The position numbers were made by a program, and so were the translations under genes. Below are positions 1 through 6,739 of a DNA stretch of 64,000 nucleotides, one piece after another. Within the stretch, counting starts at the first letter, position 1; each line of letters begins with the position of its first letter. This DNA comes from an uncultured Erythrobacter sp. Lineage in GTDB: Bacteria; Pseudomonadota; Alphaproteobacteria; Sphingomonadales; Sphingomonadaceae. The stretch spans positions 1,956,818 through 2,020,817 of the forward strand of contig CANNBH010000001.1 of NCBI GenBank assembly GCA_947502815.1, read 5' to 3'. The notes beneath the pieces are model-generated. The model was not told the DNA's origin, searched no databases, and saw only the letters and a list, made by a program, of their open reading frames with translations.

Positions 1-103
1 CAACACGCTCTTCGGTTTGCTCCTCAACATCCACGCTCGCTGGCTCTGCTGGAGTAAGCGCGAAAGCCGCAGCCGGCGCTGTGAGCATAGCGAACAGAAA
101 CAT
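1..103 (-). CDS. Exported protein, N-terminal part only (runs off window)
   Basis: The minus strand reads from an ATG at 103 to the window edge without a stop. The 34 visible residues begin MFLFAMLTAPAAAFALTPAE, which looks like a short signal peptide with an Ala-rich cleavage region followed by an acidic mature start. An AAAGG sequence lies about eight bases upstream of the ATG and could be the ribosome binding site. Too little remains to assign a family. Export is inferred from the N-terminus alone. Confidence 0.5.
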   Translation of the reverse strand, partial: MFLFAMLTAPAAAFALTPAEPASVDVEEQTEERV

Positions 104-479
104 GATCGGAACCTTTGTTGGAGAGTGTTAGAAGTGCGACAGAGCCGTGAAAATACGCAAAAATTATGAAAGTGCAAATGGGACTCGGATGCTGCGCCGC
201 AGCGAAATTTGCATTCAGCCCAAGTCAGTACGAAGCAATCTAATTACACACGCCTGTTTGAATGCGTCGTGAATCGGGAGAAACATGCCAAACAAAGTTA
301 ACAATATTTGGCCACCTCCCTTTTGCGCCTGCGCGAAACGATGAGCCTTGCTCGCAAGACCGGACGCGCTCAGTGACCGCAGCCACTCATTCACGTATGC
401 CCTAGTTTTGATGAACACGGCTTGAAGCCGCAGCGCGAGCAGTCATCCAGTGTTCGCGGCCGTGTCCTCGCGCGCGCCT
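104..479. other. Intergenic stretch with no supported gene
   Basis: About 375 bases separate the edge gene from the end of pgi. A 67-codon minus-strand frame (215-418) is open here, but it has no ribosome binding site, no recognisable domain and an unremarkable composition, so I do not call it. A 13-bp palindrome (CGGCTTGAAGCCG, 418-430) sits about 50 bases past the pgi stop and could be part of a transcription end, but no T-run follows it. The promoter of the edge gene should also lie here. Confidence 0.4.
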
Positions 480-2033
480 TTACGTCCTAAGCCCAGCGGC
501 CGTCATCAACGCTGCGGTGCTGGCATCAAATTCACCCTCTCCGCTGTCGATGGATTTTGCCATAGCCTTGCCCAATTCCACACCGAATTGGTCAAACGGA
601 TTGATCCCCATCAATACAGCCGCTGCAAAGGTGCGGTGTTCGTGAAAGGCGATCATCGCGCCAAATGTCGCTGCATCAATATCATCCAGCAGGAACATCG
701 CCGATGGACGGTCCCCCGGATAATTGCGCGCTGGATCATCCGATTGCTTACCCGCCATCAAAGCGGCCCCTTGCGCCAAGCAATTGAGCAACAGATTGCG
801 GTGATGCGCCGGGTCCAGTTCATCGCCCGGTGCGACAGTTGCGATGAAATCCACCGGGATCAGATGCGTGCCCTGATGCAGCAATTGGAACACCGCATGC
901 TGTGCATCGGTCCCCACCCCGCCCCATGTGACAGGCGCAGTTGGCAGATCAATGGGTTCGCCGCTCACGCTCACCCGTTTGCCATTCGATTCCATCTCAA
1001 GCTGTTGGAGATAGTCGGGCAGCAATGCCATCCGCTCATCATAGGCGAAAACCGCGCGCGTCTGACAATTGCGGATGCGCGAATAATACAGATCGCCAAA
1101 CGCGGCGAGCAACGGTGCGTTCGCGCGCCCCTGCGTTTCTCTGAAATGGGTATCAATCGCCTGAGCGCCCGCCAGCATCGCCTGAAAATCATCCATGCCA
1201 ACAGCCAAAGCGACCGGGAAGCCAATGCTTGACCACAGCGAATACCGCCCGCCGACGCTTTCAGGAAAGGGCAGGATGCGTGTTTCATCGACGCCAAATT
1301 CAACCGCGCCCTCTGGATTGGCGGTCAGCGCCACGACCCGGCCCGATGGATCGGCCACGTCATTATCAGCCAGCCATTTCAGCGCGCTTGCCGCGTTCGT
1401 CATAGTCTCTGTCGTGGTGAAGGTTTTGGACGCGACCGCAATCAAAGTGGTTTCTGGATCGCACGCGGCAAAGGCCTGTTCCAAAGCCAATCCGTCGATG
1501 TTTGAAACGACATGCACATCGACCAATTTCAAATCGCGCGTCAGCGCATCAATCGCCAAAGCCGGTCCCAATGCCGATCCGCCAATGCCAATGTGGATCA
1601 GATGTTTGATCGGCCCCAAGGCGCCCTCATGGATCGCCTCAACCAGCATGCCCATCCGCGCGAGCAGCGCCTCTGCCTCTTCGACATGGGCCTCTGTCCC
1701 GCTGCCGCGCATTGCGCCGTGGGTGGCGGGTCGCCCTTCGGTGGGGTTCACAATGCCGCCATCAAACAGCGCCGAGCGCGCCGCGTCAAAGCCGGCAACA
1801 TCAGCCAGATCTTCAAAAGCGCCGAGCGCGGCATCGTCCAAATGCGTCTTTGACCAATCGAGCAACATGCCGATCTGACCCAATTGGCCCAGATCCGCTT
1901 CGATCCGCTGGCTCATTTTGGCCACACGGTCGCTGTCGGCGGCAAACAGCTCGGACAGCGTAAGCTGAGGTGATTTTTCGAGGAGACCGATCAAGGTGCT
2001 CCAAGCATTGGCGATATTAGATTGGTCGGTCAC
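480..2033 (-). CDS. pgi: Glucose-6-phosphate isomerase
   Basis: Cytosolic enzyme interconverting glucose 6-phosphate and fructose 6-phosphate. The 517-residue protein carries both family signatures: SVGGRYSLWSSIG in the middle and FDQFGVELGK near the C-terminus, where the Lys (about residue 489) is the expected catalytic residue. MESNGK and LHQGTH (His about 386) are also present. I place the start at GTG 2033 (VTDQSNIANAW), with AAAGGGG about ten bases upstream. The frame stays open to 2249, but that extension would run into lepB and matches nothing in the family. lepB diverges only about 50 bases away, so the two promoters must be very close or overlap the opposite gene's 5' end. Length is normal for alphaproteobacterial enzymes. 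Confidence 0.97.
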   Translation of the reverse strand: MTDQSNIANAWSTLIGLLEKSPQLTLSELFAADSDRVAKMSQRIEADLGQLGQIGMLLDWSKTHLDDAALGAFEDLADVAGFDAARSALFDGGIVNPTEGRPATHGAMRGSGTEAHVEEAEALLARMGMLVEAIHEGALGPIKHLIHIGIGGSALGPALAIDALTRDLKLVDVHVVSNIDGLALEQAFAACDPETTLIAVASKTFTTTETMTNAASALKWLADNDVADPSGRVVALTANPEGAVEFGVDETRILPFPESVGGRYSLWSSIGFPVALAVGMDDFQAMLAGAQAIDTHFRETQGRANAPLLAAFGDLYYSRIRNCQTRAVFAYDERMALLPDYLQQLEMESNGKRVSVSGEPIDLPTAPVTWGGVGTDAQHAVFQLLHQGTHLIPVDFIATVAPGDELDPAHHRNLLLNCLAQGAALMAGKQSDDPARNYPGDRPSAMFLLDDIDAATFGAMIAFHEHRTFAAAVLMGINPFDQFGVELGKAMAKSIDSGEGEFDASTAALMTAAGLRT

Positions 2034-2082
2034 CTTGCAAACCCCTTTGCGCAAACTGTAGCGGCGAGTAAGGGGAGCGGTG

Positions 2083-2919
2083 ATGAATGTTAAGACCCAA
2101 TCTTTGTCGCCGGATGAAACGTCCACAGAGGCTCCCGCTGAAAAGGAGAGCTTCGCCAGTTTTCTATGGTTTCTGACCAAGCTTTTGCTGGCGGTTATCC
2201 TATTCCGCAGCTTTATCTTCTCCCCCTTTTCCATCCCGTCGGAAAGCATGCTGCCCCGGCTGTGGAATGGTGATTATCTGCTCGCGGCGAAATGGCCCTA
2301 TGGCTATTCCAGCTATTCGCTGCCCTACAGCGCACCGCTGATCCCCGGCCGCATCTTGGCGAGCGATCCGGAGCACGGCGATGTCGTGATCTTCAAACAT
2401 CCGATCGACAAAACCGACTATGTAAAGCGGGTCATAGGCCTGCCTGGAGACAGCGTGGCGATGGTCAGTGGGCAAATCATGCTCAACGGTGAACTGATTG
2501 AACGCAGGCAGGTCGCCGATTTTGAGATACCGCTCTCAATCAACACATCGTGCGCATGGGGCGGCGAAGAAGCGACCAATGACGCGGGTGAGGCTGTGTG
2601 CCGGTACACACAATTCCTCGAAACTTTGCCCAATGGACGCAAATACAACGTGCTCGATTTCGGCACCACGCCGTCTGACAGCTATCCGCCCAAGATTATT
2701 CCCGAAGGGCATATGTTTGTGTTGGGCGACAACCGCGACAATTCGCGCGACAGCCGTTTTGAGGCGCGCGCGGGCGATGCGGTTGGGATTGTCCCGCAGG
2801 AAAACCTCGTCGGGGAAGCGACCATCATCATGTGGTCCACCGATGGCAGCGCAGAATGGATTAAGCCGTGGACGTGGTTCACCGCCGCGCGTTGGGGCCG
2901 GATGGGTAAGACCATATGA
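2083..2919 (+). CDS. lepB: Signal peptidase I
   Basis: Membrane-bound leader peptidase that cleaves signal peptides from exported proteins. One N-terminal membrane segment (about residues 25-48) is followed by the catalytic Ser motif PSESMLP (Ser about 55), the Lys motif DYVKRVIGLPGD, and the late conserved box GDNRDNSRDSR. About 278 residues, normal for the family. I prefer ATG 2083 because AAGGGGAG ends about six bases before it; the GTG at 2080 is also open but sits too close to that site. It starts a compact lepB-rnc-era unit, a common proteobacterial order, with rnc beginning 25 bases downstream. Confidence 0.96.
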   Translation: MNVKTQSLSPDETSTEAPAEKESFASFLWFLTKLLLAVILFRSFIFSPFSIPSESMLPRLWNGDYLLAAKWPYGYSSYSLPYSAPLIPGRILASDPEHGDVVIFKHPIDKTDYVKRVIGLPGDSVAMVSGQIMLNGELIERRQVADFEIPLSINTSCAWGGEEATNDAGEAVCRYTQFLETLPNGRKYNVLDFGTTPSDSYPPKIIPEGHMFVLGDNRDNSRDSRFEARAGDAVGIVPQENLVGEATIIMWSTDGSAEWIKPWTWFTAARWGRMGKTI

Positions 2920-2944
2920 CCGGCGCTCAGTTTGGAGGCCCGGC

Positions 2945-3643
2945 ATGAGCGGACTGACGCAGGACACCCGCGAATGGCTCACCGCTAACGGCTTTACCGT
3001 GGGCAATGATGCGGTGTGGCTCGAAGCGCTGACTCACGGTAGCTTCAATTCCGCAGCGGCCAACAACAGCGCCGAACTCGAAGCAGATTATCAGCGCCTC
3101 GAATTCCTCGGCGACCGTGTGCTTGGCCTGTCCGTGGCCAGCTGGCTCTATCAAGCGACCGGCAGCCAAGAAGGGCAATTGTCTCAGCGCCTTAACGCCT
3201 TAGTCAGCGGTGCAACCTGCGCCCGCATTGCCCGCTCAATCGGGATCGGGGCCCATATCCGTTTGGGCAAGCAAGCGCGCGAAGACGGCGGCGCAGACAG
3301 CGACAATATTCTGGGTGACGTCATGGAGGCACTGCTGGGCGCAAGCTTCGTCGACAATGGATATGACGCAACCCGCGATTGTATCTATCACTTGTGGGCC
3401 AGCCAGCTGGATGGGGATGAAGGCAAGGCCAAACACCCCAAAAGCGCGCTGCAAGAATGGGCCGCGGGCAACAAACGCTCCATGCCCGACTACGCTGTGA
3501 TCGAACGCAGCGGGCCAGACCATGCCGCGCGGTTCACAGTAGAAGTCAGTGTAAACAATGTTGGCGCCGCAAAGGCGACGGCGACCAGCAAGAGCGAGGC
3601 TGAGAAGCTCGCTGCAAGAGCATTTTTGGAGGAATTCGGTTGA
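2945..3643 (+). CDS. rnc: Ribonuclease III
   Basis: Double-strand-specific endoribonuclease that processes rRNA precursors and some mRNAs. The 232-residue protein has the RNase III signature YQRLEFLGDRVLGL near residue 45 and the second acidic cluster DNILGDVMEALLGA near residue 120, which together form the metal site. A C-terminal double-stranded RNA-binding domain runs from about residue 160 (HPKSALQEW) to the end (SEAEKLAARAFLEEF). Start ATG 2945 is chosen by the domain boundary and a GGAGG-like site just upstream (TTTGGAGGCC). The last codons overlap the start of era by four bases, so translation of the two is probably coupled. Confidence 0.97.
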   Translation: MSGLTQDTREWLTANGFTVGNDAVWLEALTHGSFNSAAANNSAELEADYQRLEFLGDRVLGLSVASWLYQATGSQEGQLSQRLNALVSGATCARIARSIGIGAHIRLGKQAREDGGADSDNILGDVMEALLGASFVDNGYDATRDCIYHLWASQLDGDEGKAKHPKSALQEWAAGNKRSMPDYAVIERSGPDHAARFTVEVSVNNVGAAKATATSKSEAEKLAARAFLEEFG

Positions 3644-4587
3644 GCGTGAATACAGTCCCTGAATTGGGCGAAACTGCTGGTGATACGAAATGCGGCGTAG
3701 TGGCGATTATCGGTGCGCCCAATGCTGGCAAATCCACTTTGGTGAACCAATTGGTTGGCCAAAAGGTCGCCATCACCAGCGCCAAGGCGCAAACCACCCG
3801 CGCCCGAATGATGGGCATTGCGCTAGCTGGCGAGAAAGGGGCCGAAAAGGTCCAGATGATCCTGGTCGACACGCCGGGTATCTTTGAGCCCAAGCGGCGG
3901 CTGGACCGGGCCATGGTCAGCGCGGCATGGGAAGGCGCAGACAGCGCCGATGCCGTGTTGTTGATTGTCGACCCAATGAAGCAGCGGCGGCATGAACTGA
4001 TCCCGCTGCTTGAGGCGCTGGAGAAACGGCCAGAGAAGAAAATCCTCGTCCTCAACAAAGTTGACCGAGCTAAGAAAGAGCCTTTGTTGGCGCTCGCCCA
4101 AGAAATTGGTGACCGGATTGCGTTTGAGGAAATTTACTTCATCTCGGCGCTAACCGGTGACGGGGTTGAGGAAATGCGCGATGCGATCGCGGACCTGATG
4201 CCCGATGGTCCGTGGATGTATCCCGAAGACGAGGTGTCCAACGTGTCAGAGCGCCTGATGGCGACTGAGATCACCCGTGAACAGCTGTATCAACAGCTCC
4301 ATGACGAATTGCCCTATGACGCCGCGGTGCGCCCGGAAAGCTACACAGTAAAACCCGACGGTAGCGTCGAGGTTCGCCAGCAAATCGTCATCACCCGCGA
4401 CAGCCAAAAACCCATCGTTCTGGGCAAAGGCGGGCAGCGCATCAAAGCGATTGGCGAAGCCGCCCGCGCGGAACTCGCCGAGATTTTGGGCGTGAAGGTG
4501 CATTTGTTCCTCCACGTGAAAGTGTCGGAAGGCTGGTCAGAAGATAAGGAAGTGTTTGAGGAAATGGGGCTGGATTGGGTTAAGTGA
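3640..4587 (+). CDS. era: GTPase Era, ribosome assembly
   Basis: Essential GTPase that binds 16S rRNA near its 3' end and helps mature the small ribosomal subunit. The 315 residues show G1 GAPNAGKST, G2 KAQTTR, G3 DTPG, G4 NKVD and a G5 SAL motif, followed by a C-terminal KH RNA-binding domain with GKGGQRIKAIGEAAR. The start is TTG 3640, whose last two bases begin the TGA stop of rnc; GGAGG lies six bases upstream inside rnc. This TTGA overlap supports translational coupling. It is the last gene of the lepB-rnc-era unit. Confidence 0.97.
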   Translation: MSVNTVPELGETAGDTKCGVVAIIGAPNAGKSTLVNQLVGQKVAITSAKAQTTRARMMGIALAGEKGAEKVQMILVDTPGIFEPKRRLDRAMVSAAWEGADSADAVLLIVDPMKQRRHELIPLLEALEKRPEKKILVLNKVDRAKKEPLLALAQEIGDRIAFEEIYFISALTGDGVEEMRDAIADLMPDGPWMYPEDEVSNVSERLMATEITREQLYQQLHDELPYDAAVRPESYTVKPDGSVEVRQQIVITRDSQKPIVLGKGGQRIKAIGEAARAELAEILGVKVHLFLHVKVSEGWSEDKEVFEEMGLDWVK

Positions 4588-4621
4588 TTGAGAAATCGAA
4601 TTGCATTACTAATTAAGATCA

Positions 4622-5440
4622 ATGCAAAATATCGATCTGGCCTATCTCGTGAACATCGGGGCTCGCATCCGAACCCTTCTTCAGCTTGATTCTAAATCAG
4701 CACCAACCTCGCAATGGGCGACCATCACCGTTTCGCGAGAAGCAATTGAAGAACTCGTATTTCGAAGCGTTTACTCTTCATATTTCAACGGGCCACTCCA
4801 AGCCTCAGCAACAAAGTTGCTCAGCGAGTTAGATGTCAAACTCAATAAGGCCTGGCCAGAAAATGAGAATGCTGGATCGCAACTAAACGAATTTGAAACA
4901 GGCCAAATCATAGCCCGCTTCAATAGGTTCGAGGCCGTCTTGGAGTCTGAGCTGCAAGGTATTGGGGGTTATCTAGTAACAAAGAAGAGTGGCTTCGAGA
5001 TCACATCTATGGTCGCGAATGGTACGGTGTTCTTCCCGAAAGGTATTGCCGAAGCCATCCCCGAGGCAGTCGACGATCTAAATCAAGCCATGCGTTGCAT
5101 TGCGTTTGAGTTGCCCACCGCGGCCGGATTTCACTTGCACCGCGCAAATGAAGCTGTCCTGAGACGGTATTGGGATACTGCCTCAGCCGGTCAAGACAGG
5201 CCCAAAAAAGCGAATATGGGAGTTTACCTCGCAGCATTGAAGAAAGAAGGTTTTGGAAAGCAACCGACGTTGGATCAATTGAAAAGCCTAAAAGACTTCC
5301 ATCGAAACCCGCTTATGCATCCAGAGCAGTCATTGGAAACCGTCGACGATGCTGTTGATTTGATGGCCGCAATTAGATGTTCGATTGGATACATGCTGCA
5401 AGAAATTTCCGCTTCGAAACCCGCCCCTACCGTTTCTTAG
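4622..5440 (+). CDS. HEPN-like domain protein, candidate RNase (orphan)
   Basis: I do not recognise the family by name. The 272-residue protein is soluble, with no signal peptide or membrane segment. Near the C-terminus it contains DFHRNPLMHPE: Arg 228, Asn 229 and His 233 match the RNxxxH form of the catalytic HEPN motif (R, polar residue, three residues, H), set between helical stretches as in HEPN RNases. The preceding segment with FELPTAAGFHLHRANEAVLRRYW would supply the first HEPN helices. The gene is visibly AT-richer than era before it, starts at ATG 4622 with only a weak AAGA site, and its last 14 bases overlap the convergent gene at 5427. It has no antitoxin-like partner beside it. 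RNase activity is an inference from the motif. Confidence 0.7.
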   Translation: MQNIDLAYLVNIGARIRTLLQLDSKSAPTSQWATITVSREAIEELVFRSVYSSYFNGPLQASATKLLSELDVKLNKAWPENENAGSQLNEFETGQIIARFNRFEAVLESELQGIGGYLVTKKSGFEITSMVANGTVFFPKGIAEAIPEAVDDLNQAMRCIAFELPTAAGFHLHRANEAVLRRYWDTASAGQDRPKKANMGVYLAALKKEGFGKQPTLDQLKSLKDFHRNPLMHPEQSLETVDDAVDLMAAIRCSIGYMLQEISASKPAPTVS

Positions 5441-5609
5441 CGACCTTGATCTTCTGTTGCTTGGCAAAGGTCTTGGTTGAATCCTCACTTCGCCCCAGCG
5501 CTTTGGCGATCTGTTTCAGACCCTGCCCTTTTGATGCGAGCAGGCGCAGGCGGCCCGCTTCTTCGGCGTTCCACGGTTGTTTGTGACGTTCGAAATGTTC
5601 TTTGCCCAT
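5427..5609 (-). CDS. Small helix-turn-helix-like protein
   Basis: A 60-residue basic protein. The core WNAEEAGRLRLLASKGQGL followed by KQIAKALGRSEDSTKTF has the look of a short three-helix DNA-binding unit of the Myb/SANT or helix-turn-helix type: an initial Trp and acidic residues, then a Gly turn and a recognition-like helix. The tail KQQKIKVAKKR is strongly basic. No clear ribosome binding site precedes the ATG at 5609. It lies 41 bases beyond the receiver gene on the same strand and converges with the HEPN-like gene, overlapping its end by 14 bases. The fold is a guess from pattern; the reading frame itself is well supported by its sequence regularity. Confidence 0.65.
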   Translation of the reverse strand: MGKEHFERHKQPWNAEEAGRLRLLASKGQGLKQIAKALGRSEDSTKTFAKQQKIKVAKKR

Positions 5610-5650
5610 GACGTGCAGTCTAACGGGTGCACGACCATTTGGCGAGAGGA

Positions 5651-6199
5651 CTAGTCCACCTCAAGCCGCTCCAGCTTTGCGCGCAAACCCGCCTCATCAA
5701 ACGGTTTCACGATGTAATCGTCCGCGCCCGCCTGAATGCCCTCTTGGATGTCCTCCACATGACCTTTCGATGTGCAAAACACCACTGTCGGCGGCTTGGG
5801 AGTCGGGATGGCGCGCAGGGCTGTGACAAATTCCAGCCCGTCCATTTCCGGCATATTCCAATCGGTCAGCACCAGATTCGGCATCCCGCGTTTGCACCGG
5901 GCCAATGCCTCAATGCCGTCCTGCGCCTCTACCGGAACATAGCCAAGGCTGCGCGCGATTTTGGACGAGACTTTGCGGATCACGCGGCTGTCATCCACGA
6001 TCAGGCAAGTCTTTGTAGCCGTTTGCTGCACCTCTTCGGTCGGAGCGCCGTCGCGCAGCGCCTTTGCCGCGCGCACAATCGCATCAACATCCTGCCCGCC
6101 GTCTGATGGCGGCGCCCCGCGCGCCTTCGCTTCGGCCTGCGCGCGCTCGTGTTCAAGCGTGTTGCGTTCCAAATCGGCCGCACGTTTGTGCGCGCCCAT
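5651..6199 (-). CDS. Receiver-domain response regulator (CheY-like)
   Basis: A stand-alone phosphoreceiver. Residues 1-60 form a charged, probably helical extension. The receiver follows from about residue 62, with acidic pair Asp69-Asp70, phosphoacceptor Asp113 in LTDWNMPEMDG, Thr143 and the conserved Lys165 in IVKPFDE. No output domain follows, so it should act by protein contact, as CheY or a phosphorelay intermediate does. The start at ATG 6199 has no strong ribosome binding site; the gene lies 11 bases after the upstream gene (6211-6720) and may be coupled to it. No histidine kinase is nearby, so the partner is unknown. Confidence 0.85.
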   Translation of the reverse strand: MGAHKRAADLERNTLEHERAQAEAKARGAPPSDGGQDVDAIVRAAKALRDGAPTEEVQQTATKTCLIVDDSRVIRKVSSKIARSLGYVPVEAQDGIEALARCKRGMPNLVLTDWNMPEMDGLEFVTALRAIPTPKPPTVVFCTSKGHVEDIQEGIQAGADDYIVKPFDEAGLRAKLERLEVD

Positions 6200-6210
6200 G
6201 GTGCGTTTGA

Positions 6211-6720
6211 TTAGATTTTGAATGGTTCAGCCTCCACAGCCAGCGAGGCAAATTGGTTTTCCGTCTCCAAATCATGCGCGGCATCTTCGTGATCATAGGT
6301 GCCGACCGGCTCGGAATGTTCATCGACATGCGGCGTGCGGATCGGGCGCGGATCGGCTGGCTCTGCTTGAAAATCGGCTTGAAATTCGGCTTGAAAGCCG
6401 GCGTCCAAATCGCTTTCAACTTCGCCTTCACCGGGGGTCATGCGGATATGCAGGTATGGCATCCAGACATCGCCAAATTCGGCCTTTTGATACCACACGT
6501 CGATCACATCATAACTGGCCCAAACACCGTCGGGTTCACGCAAGCGAATACCTTCACCAATGCGCGGCACAGCGGAGAACCGCATCCGGTCCTGCGTCTG
6601 GTGGGTTTCGTTCTGGACTTCGATTTCAATCACAGCATTGTCCCCAAGCTCACCGTGGGGATAGGGGACAATACTAAATGAAATACGAACGCCGTGCGCG
6701 CGATGTGCGCACAGGCTCAC
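6211..6720 (-). CDS. Conserved-looking protein of unknown function
   Basis: About 169 residues. The front half (SFSIVPYPHGELGDN through PYLHIRMTP, about residues 12-110) reads as a compact beta-rich domain with several Trp and Tyr residues; the back half is acidic and low in complexity, with the short repeat GFQAEFQADFQAE followed by many Asp, Glu and His. I do not recognise it. The frame is open further upstream, but that Arg-rich part is the antisense-shifted shadow of the topA Lys-rich tail, so I place the start at GTG 6720, 20 bases after the topA stop. The GTG is only a best guess because the AAAGG before it is too close. It sits between topA and the receiver gene, all co-directional. 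Confidence 0.6.
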   Translation of the reverse strand: MSLCAHRAHGVRISFSIVPYPHGELGDNAVIEIEVQNETHQTQDRMRFSAVPRIGEGIRLREPDGVWASYDVIDVWYQKAEFGDVWMPYLHIRMTPGEGEVESDLDAGFQAEFQADFQAEPADPRPIRTPHVDEHSEPVGTYDHEDAAHDLETENQFASLAVEAEPFKI

Positions 6721-6739
6721 ACCTTTGCGGAAGACTCCG

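Noticed and set aside
215..418. 67-codon minus-strand frame in the first gap
   Set aside because: No binding site, domain or conserved look; I do not call it a gene.
450..1232. 260-codon plus-strand frame opposite pgi
   Set aside because: Lies wholly within pgi on the other strand and has no family-like motifs.
5427..5609. Antitoxin for the HEPN-like protein
   Set aside because: It is convergent, not upstream in one operon as type II antitoxins are, and no interaction motif is visible; kept only as a possibility.
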